This document shows positions 26,877 to 35,017 of a stretch of 64,000 bases of DNA, in pieces. The stretch is from Gemmataceae bacterium. Lineage in GTDB: Bacteria; Planctomycetota; Planctomycetia; Gemmatales; Gemmataceae. The number at the start of each line of letters is the position of its first letter. Position 1 is the first letter of the stretch. The translations under genes were made by a program, and so were the position numbers. The notes below the pieces were generated by a model that worked only from the letters and a program-made list of their open reading frames with translations, was not told the origin of the DNA and did no database searches. The stretch covers positions 1-64,000 of the forward strand of contig SIAJ01000019.1 in the NCBI GenBank assembly GCA_009691845.1, given 5' to 3'.

Positions 26877-27917
26877 TTATTTCTTCTCGATCTTGCTCGA
26901 ATCCGCACCCAACAATTTCTTCGATTGATCGTCCATCTCTTTCGTGCTGATATCGGCCGGGCTCAATACGAACGACGGCTTCGCGTCCTCGTTGATCTTG
27001 TTGAACATCAGCGGAATGATCAACTCCATCTGGCGATCGGTGGTTTCCTTAATCAAAGAACTCCGGACTTCTTCGAAGAAGACCTTGGCATTCGCGGGGA
27101 TGCTCTGAATCCGTTTGATCACGATCGAACCACCGCCCGTGTCGATCACCTCGCTGACTTGCCCGTCCTTCATCGAAAACGCAATCTGTTCGATCTTGGC
27201 CGTGCCCGGTCCGGAGTTCCGGCCAATCGGATCGACCATGCCAAGCCGGCCGGCTAGATCGCTATGGACTTGATCGCGGGCTGCCTGATCGAACGCTTCC
27301 TTGTCCTTGCGAATCTTCGGGTAAGTACGAAGCGCAAGTGTCTCGTCGCCCTTTGGCCACATGACGATCTGGCACTGGACCTTCTCGCCGTAGAGGTTTT
27401 CGAAAACCTTCTTCAACTCGACATCGTCCACCTTGATCTGGTCCTTGCACATCGCCTGAAGAATCAGGCGAGGCTTGATCACATCTTCACGCCACTCGTA
27501 AAGCGTCTTGCCGTATTTCTCTTTCACGACACGGTTCACGAAATCTTTGCGGTCGACGCTGAGTTTCTTGCAATCCTCGTCGATAATCGCATCGATCTCT
27601 TGCGGCGTAATCACGATACCCCGCTTGGCACCAGCGATTTCGATGATCTTGCGGTTCACGTACAGACGCACGCGTTCGCGGCCAAATTGTTGGATGAGGT
27701 GTTCGCCAAACTCTTCGCGGCCGATCGGAATGTTGCCGTAGATGTAAGCAACCACGCGCTTGTCGGAAGCGACGGGCGTTGTCGCGCTGGCGGGAACCAC
27801 GCCTTTGCCCGGTTGCTGAGCGGCCAACGGATCGGACTGAGCATGTCCCAGAATAAAGCCAATGCCAAGCAGAACGGCGGCCCCGATCGTGGGGACGAGA
27901 CGAGAAAGCAAACGCAT
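26877..27917 (-). CDS. Exported parvulin-type peptidyl-prolyl isomerase (SurA/PrsA-like)
   Basis: 346 residues from the ATG at 27917, opening with a signal anchor (RLLSRLVPTIGAAVLLGIGF). An N-terminal helical chaperone region (about 60-190) resembles SurA_N: VNRKIIEIAGAKRGIVITPQ and KKLSVDRKDFVNRVVKEKYG. A parvulin-like domain follows (about 205-300) with KIEQIAFSMKDGQVSEVIDT and GGSIVIKRIQSI, the usual end of PPIC domains. Some central parvulin residues look degenerate, so it may act mainly as a chaperone. The presumed role is folding of exported proteins, which are abundant in this region. It is convergent with the multi-HTH gene, with stops about 48 bases apart. Confidence 0.78.
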   Translation of the reverse strand: MRLLSRLVPTIGAAVLLGIGFILGHAQSDPLAAQQPGKGVVPASATTPVASDKRVVAYIYGNIPIGREEFGEHLIQQFGRERVRLYVNRKIIEIAGAKRGIVITPQEIDAIIDEDCKKLSVDRKDFVNRVVKEKYGKTLYEWREDVIKPRLILQAMCKDQIKVDDVELKKVFENLYGEKVQCQIVMWPKGDETLALRTYPKIRKDKEAFDQAARDQVHSDLAGRLGMVDPIGRNSGPGTAKIEQIAFSMKDGQVSEVIDTGGGSIVIKRIQSIPANAKVFFEEVRSSLIKETTDRQMELIIPLMFNKINEDAKPSFVLSPADISTKEMDDQSKKLLGADSSKIEKK

Positions 27918-28439
27918 GGAAACTAGCCTCCAACGCGAACAACGATGCACACAAATGGGGCCATAGCCGGTCCCGCGAGTTGGGGCAAGGTCAACTGGGA
28001 TGGGCGCTTTCCCGTCTTTCGGAGCCGCGCCCGTCAGGAAGCGGGCCAACTTCGAACAATTGGCCCCTCATTCGGAGCCGCGACCGCAAGGAAGCGGGCC
28101 TCGGCTTTCGAACCCGCTTCCTGACGGGCGCGGTTCGGAAGGCGTTTTTCAGTCGTTCCTGGACGAACGAAAAAAGCAAAAACATTACCCAAGTTCGCTC
28201 TACATTTGCCCACTTCGAAATACACATCAATCGATTGAATGGTCGGCAAGCCGTTCCCTTTTCGGAGGTGTCCAAAAATGTGCCAAAATGACCCACAAAA
28301 AACGAAATTAGGTTCGGATTCGCTGGTTGCCGCGCTCGCGCTTCGGCCTCGCCGTGCCTTGTCCCAAAATGTCCGCAAATGTCCGCGTAGGGAAAAGATC
28401 GTTATTCCGGCAATTTTCGGAGTCGGTTACAATATCCCC
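27918..28439. other. Repeat-rich intergenic interval between divergent genes
   Basis: Holds an inverted-repeat cluster at 28019-28139 (listed separately). From about 28260 there is low-complexity sequence in which CCAAAATG plus GTCCGCAAATG-like words recur (GTGCCAAAATGACCC, TCCCAAAATGTCCGC, AATGTCCGCG). Translations read FWHIFGHL and FGTFLD, typical of spurious ORFs over this kind of planctomycete repeat. No gene recognised. The ApbE promoter must lie near its right end. Confidence 0.45.
28019..28139. repeat. Inverted and direct repeat built on CGGAGCCGCG-CCG-AGGAAGCGGG
   Basis: CGGAGCCGCGCCCGTCAGGA and the following AGCGGG at about 28019 recur directly near 28074 as CGGAGCCGCGACCGCAAGGA plus AGCGGG. 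They are then inverted as CCCGCTTCCTGACGGGCGCG plus GTTCGG ending near 28139. Outer copies could pair into a long hairpin. Words of this kind recur between genes in planctomycete genomes (from general familiarity, not checked). Confidence 0.6.
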
Positions 28440-29462
28440 ATGACTGGGGCCGACTTCTGGCGAGAACTGCTCGACGACTCACTTCCTGCCACGCGGGACG
28501 TACAGGTCTTGCGTTTTTCCCGGCGGGCGATGGCGACGAATTTCGAAGTCATGCTTCCCTTCGGTCCGACCCACAATCAACTCGCGGCGGAGGCGGCGCT
28601 CGATTGCATCGATGAACTCGAAGATCAACTCAGCGTTTACCGCGATCATTCGGAAGTCAGCGGGCTCAACGCAACGGCGGTTGCAGGTGCCGTGAAAGTG
28701 GAGCCGCGGCTCTTCGACCTGCTCGAGTTCGCGGCCCATATCACTCAGCAAACGCAGGGTGCTTTCGATATCGCGACCGGTGCCCTCATCAAGGCCTGGG
28801 GCTTCTACAAACGCGAAGGCCGCGTGCCGACGCCTGCCGAACGATCCGCAGCGATGGCGAAGACGGGGACACGCTTCCTGGCATTCGATCGCGACCAACG
28901 AACCGTTCGCTACCTGCGACCCGGTTTGGAAATCAATCTCGGCGGCATCGGCAAAGGGTATGCACTCGATCGGGCTGCCGAGTTGCTGGCTCAAGATTGG
29001 CGGGTTGAGTCGGCACTTCTGCACGGCGGAACATCGAGCGTCCGTGCAATCGGCACGCCTCCGGGCCAGGAACGCGGCTGGCCGATCGCGATCAAGCACC
29101 CCTGGGACGAACAGCGCCGACTCGGAACGATTTACCTAAATGGCATGGCCCTCGGCACATCGGCTGCCACGTTCCAGCATTTTGAGTACAATGGTCGAAA
29201 GCTGGGGCATCTGCTCGACCCACGAATTGGTTGGCCTGCGGAAGGGGTAGAACAGATATCGGTCGTGGCCCCGTCGGCCGCTGAGGCCGACGCTCTTTCA
29301 ACCGCGTTCTTTGTGCTGGGCGTCGAGCCGACCGCCCGGTTCTGCCAGACTCACCCCGATGTGGGCGTGATATTTTTGCCCGCCGGCCAGGATCGGCCCC
29401 TGACTTTCAATCTGACTGCCCGGACTTTCTCTCCCGACATCTCGGCCGCGAGCGTGCCATGA
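28440..29462 (+). CDS. apbE: FAD:protein FMN transferase
   Basis: 340 residues from the ATG at 28440; the upstream frame runs through a repeat. ApbE signatures are present in order: RRAMATNFEVMLP at the start, LSVYRDHSEVSGLN, FDIATGALIKAWGFYKREG, LEINLGGIGKGYALDRAAE, LLHGGTSSVRAIG, and GHLLDPRIG (the HxxDPxxG motif) before the Mg-site segment AAEADALSTAFFVLG. The family transfers FMN from FAD to a Thr/Ser of exported redox proteins such as NqrB/NqrC or RnfG. No lipobox or leader is visible, so it appears cytoplasmic or start-trimmed. No RnfG-like acceptor is in the window. The stop overlaps the next start (ATGA). Confidence 0.92.
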   Translation: MTGADFWRELLDDSLPATRDVQVLRFSRRAMATNFEVMLPFGPTHNQLAAEAALDCIDELEDQLSVYRDHSEVSGLNATAVAGAVKVEPRLFDLLEFAAHITQQTQGAFDIATGALIKAWGFYKREGRVPTPAERSAAMAKTGTRFLAFDRDQRTVRYLRPGLEINLGGIGKGYALDRAAELLAQDWRVESALLHGGTSSVRAIGTPPGQERGWPIAIKHPWDEQRRLGTIYLNGMALGTSAATFQHFEYNGRKLGHLLDPRIGWPAEGVEQISVVAPSAAEADALSTAFFVLGVEPTARFCQTHPDVGVIFLPAGQDRPLTFNLTARTFSPDISAASVP

Positions 29463-30979
29463 TTCGCGTATCTTTCTGGACCTGCGTGTTCCTCGTCGTC
29501 CTTCGCATCGCGATCGGCTGGCACTTCTGCTACGAAGGCGTGAGCAAGGTGAAGTCCGCGTATCAGGGCAAAGCCTCTCCCGACAAAGTCTTTTCAAGCG
29601 AGACCTACTTCCGTGAGTCCGAAGGGCCGTTCGGCAAGCTCGTGAAGAGCCGGCTCACCGACCCGGATCAACTCGTCGTCGATCAACTTGCACTCAAGCC
29701 GGTCGATGGCGAGGCCAGCGACGCTTCGCCGCGCGGTAGATTTCCGGACGCACTGGCCCGCGAATGGGACGAATACTTCAACCGCTTTGCCGCACAGTTC
29801 CGGCTCGATGAAGAACAGAAAACGAAAGCCCAATCCACGTTCGACCAGGCCAAGGCCAAGTACGTGAACTGGGTGCAAGGCAACAGCGACGAGATGGACA
29901 AAGAGACGAAGAAGCCGAAACGAATTCTCTTGAAGGTGAAACGCAAAGCTCCTGGCCTCAAAAATGATTCAGCCGATTACGATCAGGATGTGACGGTAGG
30001 CGAGCGAGCGGCGGAGTTGAAGCAGAAGGCAGCAGAAGTCCGGGCTGGCTACAAAAAGATGGCCGAGATGGGCAAGGACGTCGACGCCGTTGCCCTGCGT
30101 TCGCTCAAGACCGATGTCACCACGATCCGCAGCGAACTTCGCAAGGAGATCGACGATCAGACCAAGACAATGAAGGACGAACTGGCGAAACTCCTCGACG
30201 TTCGTGTGACTGCTTTTGCCAAGCAGGCCGACAATAAGCAGGAAGCGGTCACTCTCGAAGCGATGCTCACGCCGATGGCAGGAGGGAATAACCCCCTCGC
30301 CGCGATGTGGGACGCGTATGCCGAGTACGTCAAGGATTTCTCGACGGGAATCACGGGCGACCAGAAAGCGGCCGTCGATGTCGAACTCGGCGTGGCCAAG
30401 CTGCGTTTTGATCGCTGGCTGGCGGACAGGGACGTGTTCACGGATAAGCCACTTCCTGAAAAAGATGTGGCCCAGTGGCGAACGTTCCATGCGGCCGCCA
30501 AGGATCCCGAGGAACTCAAGGCGCTCACGGCGAAGATGCAAGCCGATGTGAAGGCGCACTCGGACTCGATGCGAGCACTGGTCGGAGCACCGCTGCTCGG
30601 CGACGACAAAGCCAAGGGCTATGCGGAACCGAGCAAGGAACGTTGGCTGTGGCTATTCCCGAAATACTGGACCCTGATCGACTACTTCGACTGGTCGACA
30701 CGCTGGTTCCTGTTGATTGTGGGTGCGCTGTTGGTGGTGGGTCTGTTTACGCGACTCTCGTGCTTCTCCGCGGCCGGGTTCTTGTTCCTGACGATTCTGA
30801 CACAGCTAAGCGTTCCCTGGTTGCCGGCCGCCCCGAACAACGAAGGCAGCTACTTGTTCGTGAACAAGAACGTGATTGAAATGATCGCCCTGTTGGCTTT
30901 GATGACGATGCATTCGGGAAAATGGCTTGGCCTGGACGCAGTCATGTGTCGGGTGTGTTGCAGACGCAAAGAAGCTTAG
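29459..30979 (+). CDS. DoxX-like membrane protein with a very large extracytoplasmic insert
   Basis: 506 residues, far longer than the 130-180 typical of DoxX. A first membrane helix FWTCVFLVVLRIAIGWHFCY is followed by EGVSKV, the DoxX-type end of TM1. Then comes a polar, Lys/Glu/Asp-rich segment (about 30-395) with heptad-like stretches such as EQKTKAQSTFDQAKAKYVNW and LRKEIDDQTKTMKDELAKLL, probably a long coiled coil. The remaining DoxX helices occupy the C-terminus: WFLLIVGALLVVGLFTRLSC, AAGFLFLTILTQLSVPWLPA and NVIEMIALLALMTM. DoxX relatives are subunits of quinone-linked oxidoreductases or helpers in redox stress. Overlap with apbE suggests a flavin or redox connection. Confidence 0.8.
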   Translation: MIRVSFWTCVFLVVLRIAIGWHFCYEGVSKVKSAYQGKASPDKVFSSETYFRESEGPFGKLVKSRLTDPDQLVVDQLALKPVDGEASDASPRGRFPDALAREWDEYFNRFAAQFRLDEEQKTKAQSTFDQAKAKYVNWVQGNSDEMDKETKKPKRILLKVKRKAPGLKNDSADYDQDVTVGERAAELKQKAAEVRAGYKKMAEMGKDVDAVALRSLKTDVTTIRSELRKEIDDQTKTMKDELAKLLDVRVTAFAKQADNKQEAVTLEAMLTPMAGGNNPLAAMWDAYAEYVKDFSTGITGDQKAAVDVELGVAKLRFDRWLADRDVFTDKPLPEKDVAQWRTFHAAAKDPEELKALTAKMQADVKAHSDSMRALVGAPLLGDDKAKGYAEPSKERWLWLFPKYWTLIDYFDWSTRWFLLIVGALLVVGLFTRLSCFSAAGFLFLTILTQLSVPWLPAAPNNEGSYLFVNKNVIEMIALLALMTMHSGKWLGLDAVMCRVCCRRKEA

Positions 30980-30988
30980 GTATTGCTT

Positions 30989-31013
30989 CCCCCTCTCAGA
31001 AACGGTGAGGGGG
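30989..31013 (+). repeat. Small GC-rich hairpin between DoxX-like and oxidoreductase genes
   Basis: CCCCCTC and GAGGGGG flank an 11-base loop, with the 3' arm about 30 bases before the next start codon. It could attenuate or stabilise the message between co-directional genes. No T-run follows. Confidence 0.35.
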
Positions 31014-31043
31014 AGAAATCACAGTCAATATTGGAGCAGACTC

Positions 31044-32720
31044 ATGGCACTCGATTTAACCGCCGAGCAGAAAGAACTTGGCAAAGGCAACGCCAATGCC
31101 GCGGCTTACGACCTGACGCGCCGCAACTTCATGAAGAGCCTGGCAATTAGCGGGGCTTCCTTCGGTGCCGTGGGAGCGGCTGCCTACTTCGGCTACGAAG
31201 CTTTCAAGGGAAAGCCCGTCAAGGCTGCCCTCATCGGCTGCGGGGACGAGGGCGGCATCCTCATGGGCGATCACGATAACAAGTATCTCGAGTTCGTCGC
31301 GCTGTGCGATATCCGCCCTTACAACAAGAAGCGAATTATCGACGGCGAGCCCGCCCCTTCGCCCCGTAAGGGCTACAAGGCCATGTACGGAGAGTCGGAG
31401 GCGAAGAAGGTTGCTGCCGAGCACATGTACACGGACTACGAGGAGATGCTCGCCAAGGAAAAGGACCTCGAAGCGGTCGTGATCGCGCTGCCGCTGCACC
31501 TGCACGCGAAGGTTGCCATCGCGTGCATGAAGGCCGGCAAACACGTGCTGTGTGAAAAGCTCATGGCCCGCACGGTGGGCCAGTGCAAGGAGATGATCGA
31601 GGTCGCCAAGAAGGAAAAGCGAATCCTCTCCATCGGCCATCAACGGCACTACAGCTTGCTCTACGCCCATGCGACTGAGATGTTGCAGAACAACCTGATC
31701 GGCGACATCAAGCACATTCGCGCCCTGTGGCATCGCAACTTTACCTGGGATTACAAGCCAGACGGTAAAGATATCGTCATGAGCGCACCGGGTATTCGCC
31801 AGCCGGCGCCGAGGTTCCGCGATGGCTGGTTCCAGCCGATTCTGCGTGAAGACTACGAGGCACTCAAGGGCTCTTACGCCCAGCACGACTACCTGAGCAT
31901 GGAAGAACTGGTGCGCTGGCGATTGTACAACCGCACCGGCGGCGGGCTGATGGCCGAGTTGGGCAGCCATCAACTCGATGCGGCCAGCATCTTCCTCGGC
32001 AAGGTGAAGCCGATCTCCGTCATGGGAGTGGGCACGCGCTCGTTCTTCGGCAACTCGGCCGATGAGAAGGACAACCGCAATCCGCGGGGGATCGACGATC
32101 ACGTGTACGTCACGTTCGAGTTCCCTGGCAAGAACCATCCGCGTGGCCCAGGGAGCGGTACGGACAAGAACGACGTGGTCGTGGTCACGTACTCGTCAAT
32201 CAGTACGAACGGCTTCGAGCCTTACGGTGAATGCGTCATGGGTTCGCGAGGGACGCTGGTCGTATCGAGCGAGTCGGACCTGATGCTCTACAAGGAACAA
32301 GAACCCGGCAGGCGGGCAGCACCGAAAGACACGAAGGTTTCGGTTTCCGAAGTGGGCAAGAAGCCGGCTCTCGAAGCGGCCAGCACCTGGGGCGGCCCGG
32401 CGGCAGCCGCGAGTGCGGCAGGCGGCGGAGCGACCGGCACTGGCGGAGGCCCCGTGAGTCGTGGCTACAAGGAAGAGATGGCCGACTTTGCCTTCTGCAT
32501 CCGCGAGTGGGACGCCAAGGCCGGCTATGAGAAGAGCAGCGACGGCAAATACGTTCAACGCTTGCCGCGATGCCACGGCGAAGTTGCCATGGCCGATGCG
32601 ATCCTGGCCCTGACTGCGAACCTTGCGATGGCCCAACGCCGCAAGATCGACTTCGAACTCGATTGGTTCAAACCCGAGAGCCACCAGGTACCGGATAAGG
32701 ACATCGTGTTCAAGGATTAG
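31044..32720 (+). CDS. Tat-exported Gfo/Idh/MocA family oxidoreductase (large form)
   Basis: 558 residues from the ATG at 31044. The leader YDLTRRNFMKSLAISGASFG is a strong twin-arginine signal. The NAD-binding fold reads VKAALIGCGDEGGILMGDHD, then VVIALPLHLHAKVAIACMKA and HVLCEKLMARTVGQC, in which the usual EKP is EKL. The second domain includes RTGGGLMAELGSHQLDAASIFLG with the conserved His. A Gly/Ala-rich linker (about 455-480) interrupts the C-terminal part, which makes it longer than the 492-residue paralogue at 20081. The likely role is an extracytoplasmic sugar-type oxidoreductase. It follows apbE and the DoxX-like gene in the same direction. Confidence 0.86.
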   Translation: MALDLTAEQKELGKGNANAAAYDLTRRNFMKSLAISGASFGAVGAAAYFGYEAFKGKPVKAALIGCGDEGGILMGDHDNKYLEFVALCDIRPYNKKRIIDGEPAPSPRKGYKAMYGESEAKKVAAEHMYTDYEEMLAKEKDLEAVVIALPLHLHAKVAIACMKAGKHVLCEKLMARTVGQCKEMIEVAKKEKRILSIGHQRHYSLLYAHATEMLQNNLIGDIKHIRALWHRNFTWDYKPDGKDIVMSAPGIRQPAPRFRDGWFQPILREDYEALKGSYAQHDYLSMEELVRWRLYNRTGGGLMAELGSHQLDAASIFLGKVKPISVMGVGTRSFFGNSADEKDNRNPRGIDDHVYVTFEFPGKNHPRGPGSGTDKNDVVVVTYSSISTNGFEPYGECVMGSRGTLVVSSESDLMLYKEQEPGRRAAPKDTKVSVSEVGKKPALEAASTWGGPAAAASAAGGGATGTGGGPVSRGYKEEMADFAFCIREWDAKAGYEKSSDGKYVQRLPRCHGEVAMADAILALTANLAMAQRRKIDFELDWFKPESHQVPDKDIVFKD

Positions 32721-32723
32721 CGG

Positions 32724-32757
32724 GAAGTAGGACAGGCCTCTCGGCCTGTCCTACTTC
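32724..32757. terminator. Bidirectional hairpin between convergent genes
   Basis: A perfect 15-bp stem (GAAGTAGGACAGGCC) with loop TCTC lies 3 bases after the oxidoreductase stop and runs into the last codons of the opposite gene, whose stop TAG is part of the stem. It can serve both transcripts. Confidence 0.75.
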
Positions 32758-33425
32758 TTCTCGTACTTCGCTTTCAACACATCAACACGCGACTTCAATT
32801 CGCGTTCGAACTCGGCAACATCCTTGATCGTGCCCTTTTCGATCGCGGCAGTGAGTCCGTTCATGATCTGCATCTCGTCACGCCAAATGGGCCAGATCTT
32901 CGTGGCTCCGAACAAGTCGGCCGCTCGGTCGGTATCTGTAAAAATATTGGCATCGAGTTTCCACTGCTCTTCGACACGGCGAAAAAAAATTGGCTTCGTG
33001 CGGTAAAAGAACACGGGCATCGCTTCGCCGTCGCCTGCCTGCCAGCCCACCGTGAAGCGGGCTAGATCTGAGAGTTGTTTGACTTCGGGCGTGCCGATCC
33101 GTTCCGAGGTCAGATCGATAGCCTTGTCCGTGCAGGAGAGACGATTCCAGCGGCCGAGCAGTTTCACGCCGGCGTCCCCGAACTTCGATTCAGTGACGGC
33201 AACTAGTTTTCGCGAGGCGACCCACATGCCGGCCACCACATCCAGCGCACCCGAGGCATTGCCATCGTCGATGGTCCAGCATTTCTTGGCGGATTCGACG
33301 TCGTTCGCCTTGGTCGCGGCCAGGTAAGCACGCAGCGTCGCGGGGGGTGAGGAAAGATCGGGTTCCCCGGCAAACACGGGGAATGCGGCAAAGATGGCGA
33401 ACAAAACGAACGTGAACCGCATCAT
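32751..33425 (-). CDS. Exported protein of unknown function
   Basis: 224 residues from the first of two adjacent ATG codons (33425). A Sec leader (MMRFTFVLFAIFAAFPVFAG) is followed by EPDLSSPPATLRAYLAATKA and NDVESAKKCWTIDDGN, reminiscent of exported NTF2-like proteins in which a short helix bundle precedes a curved sheet. The central part (GRWNRLSCTDKAIDLTSERI) and FFYRTKPIFFRRVEEQWKLD would be sheet strands. The C-terminal 45 residues are helical. No catalytic motif. It starts 14 bases after the TRIC-type channel gene, so it is probably the last gene of the sigma/anti-sigma operon. Confidence 0.65.
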   Translation of the reverse strand: MMRFTFVLFAIFAAFPVFAGEPDLSSPPATLRAYLAATKANDVESAKKCWTIDDGNASGALDVVAGMWVASRKLVAVTESKFGDAGVKLLGRWNRLSCTDKAIDLTSERIGTPEVKQLSDLARFTVGWQAGDGEAMPVFFYRTKPIFFRRVEEQWKLDANIFTDTDRAADLFGATKIWPIWRDEMQIMNGLTAAIEKGTIKDVAEFERELKSRVDVLKAKYEKK

Positions 33426-33439
33426 GCGATACCCCGGAT

Positions 33440-34066
33440 TTATGGCGAAGACCAGTCTTCGATCTTGAAACGCGGCAGCTTCCATTTCCAGATGATCGAG
33501 ACGAACCGCAGGGCCGCGACCGTGGCCATCCCGAGAAACGCGGCCGACTCCCGGCCCAGCGCATCTTGTGTCAGGACGTACAGCGTCGCACCGACCATTG
33601 CGGCCGTGGCGTACAGATACCCTTCGCGGAAGAGAATTGGAATATCATTCACGAGCATGTCGCGAATCACACCGCCTGCCGTGCCCGTCAACGTACCCAT
33701 CACGACTGCAATCGCGGCCGGCCGACCGAGATCCTCGGCAATCTGAGCCCCGACGATGGAGTAGATCGAAAGCCCGATCGCATCGACGATGAGCAGCGAA
33801 TGCTCCGGCGGCGGCCGATAGCGGACGTAGGCAATCGTCACGACGACGGCCCCGGCAATCACGTAAAGAAAATTGGGATCGACGGTCCAGTAGAGCGGAT
33901 GCCGATTCAAAAGAAGATCGCGAAGCGTGCCGCCGCCCATGGCGGTCACAACGGCAATAACGAGAACGCCTACCCAGTCGAGAGACTTGCGACCTGCGGC
34001 CAAGCAACCGCTAACCGCGAAGACGCCAACAGCAATAAGGTCGATGAGATAGGGGAGTTTCACCAA
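33440..34066 (-). CDS. TRIC-type cation channel (UPF0126/YicG family)
   Basis: 208 residues with seven hydrophobic segments, the family's usual size. Two pseudo-repeats carry the hallmark glycine motifs: TAMGGGTLRDLLLNRHPLYW in the first half and TGTAGGVIRDMLVNDIPILF in the second. The opening LIDLIAVGVFAVSGCLAAGR is also typical. Prokaryotic members form homotrimeric potassium-permeable channels. Sitting between an anti-sigma gene (48 bases upstream) and an exported protein (14 bases downstream), it may belong to an envelope-stress regulon. Confidence 0.9.
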   Translation of the reverse strand: MVKLPYLIDLIAVGVFAVSGCLAAGRKSLDWVGVLVIAVVTAMGGGTLRDLLLNRHPLYWTVDPNFLYVIAGAVVVTIAYVRYRPPPEHSLLIVDAIGLSIYSIVGAQIAEDLGRPAAIAVVMGTLTGTAGGVIRDMLVNDIPILFREGYLYATAAMVGATLYVLTQDALGRESAAFLGMATVAALRFVSIIWKWKLPRFKIEDWSSP

Positions 34067-34114
34067 TTGATTCTAAAGACTCACGCGAGACCGCCAAGAC
34101 GCAAAGAATTGGTC

Positions 34115-35017
34115 TCAGCGCGGTCCAACTGCACCCTTTGCTTTCGCCTTCTTCGGCTTTACGTGCTCGCGTGCCTTGCCAGTCATTCGCTCGGCGAGGG
34201 CCGCTGCCTTGGCTTCTCGTTTGTTCCTCGCCTTCGTGAGGTTTTGCACCCGTATCAGTTTCTCGGCTTTCAATGAGGTTTTTTCTGCACGATCCAGATT
34301 CTCGTCCACGCCCCGGTCCGCAACTTTTGAATAGAGACGGGCATAAAATTCGGATCGGTCCGGGTCGCTCGCCAGCGTGTCGAGACGGACCAGCAGAGTG
34401 TCCGCGAGGCCATGAAACATCTCCGCTTCGTCCAGCGGATCGGTCGTTTCACCCAGACGTCGGCCCTCGGTAAGCAAGCGTTCCGCGAATTCGCGATCTT
34501 CCTTCGAGAGGTTGGTGGTCCGCACGGAAGCTTGAAAAACAGGGAGTTGGTCGCGGACCAATTGTTGCCGATCGGCCGGGGCATCGGCTTCGGTCAACCG
34601 TAAATTCCAATCGATCAAATCTTCGACCACGGCGGGATTATTCTGGGCAAGTGCCGGCTCCGGCTGTTCGGTCTGCGGGCGAGGCGGCACAAGGACGACG
34701 AGACAGACGGCCAGAGCGAGTGTGGCTGCGATGACACCGCACACCGCGAGTGTCGTCCGGATGCGGTCCTTGCGAGAAGGCATCGGGGCGATTCGCACCA
34801 AGAAAGCGTCTCGGGCCGAAATCGCACTTGGAGGCGTCGGAGACCGTCGAACTGCAATCTCAATCCCGGTCAGATCGGAAACGAGCTTTTGGCAGGCCAT
34901 GCAGCCGGTGAGATGCGAGGCCACGTCCGGCGTGGGTTGGCCCACGTCGTCAGCCATCAGCAACCAGTCTCGGGCGGCGGAACACTGCATGTTGAAGATC
35001 CCGATTCGCGGGATCAC
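34115..35017 (-). CDS. Zinc-finger anti-sigma factor, membrane-spanning
   Basis: 300 residues; the start at 35017 overlaps the sigma-factor stop (ATGA). The N-terminal zinc-binding anti-sigma domain shows the HxxxCxxC core in VASHLTGCMACQKLVSDLTG, with the upstream Cys in MQCSAARDWL. A single membrane helix follows (TTLAVCGVIAATLALAVCLV, about 90-110). The extracytoplasmic part is helical (VEDLIDWNLRLTEADAP, LLTEGRRLGETTDPLDEAEM) and ends in a Lys/Arg-rich tail (VKPKKAKAKGAVGPR). It should sequester the ECF factor encoded just upstream until an envelope signal releases it. The outer sensor domain matches no family I know. Confidence 0.85.
   Translation of the reverse strand: MIPRIGIFNMQCSAARDWLLMADDVGQPTPDVASHLTGCMACQKLVSDLTGIEIAVRRSPTPPSAISARDAFLVRIAPMPSRKDRIRTTLAVCGVIAATLALAVCLVVLVPPRPQTEQPEPALAQNNPAVVEDLIDWNLRLTEADAPADRQQLVRDQLPVFQASVRTTNLSKEDREFAERLLTEGRRLGETTDPLDEAEMFHGLADTLLVRLDTLASDPDRSEFYARLYSKVADRGVDENLDRAEKTSLKAEKLIRVQNLTKARNKREAKAAALAERMTGKAREHVKPKKAKAKGAVGPR

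Noticed and set aside
28300-28439. Frames reading FWHIFGHL and similar, upstream of apbE
   Set aside because: They arise from repetitive words (CCAAAATG, GTCCGC), not from a protein.
31056-32138. 360-codon minus-strand frame opposite the large oxidoreductase
   Set aside because: Antisense shadow without motifs; the Tat leader and Rossmann motif support the opposite strand.
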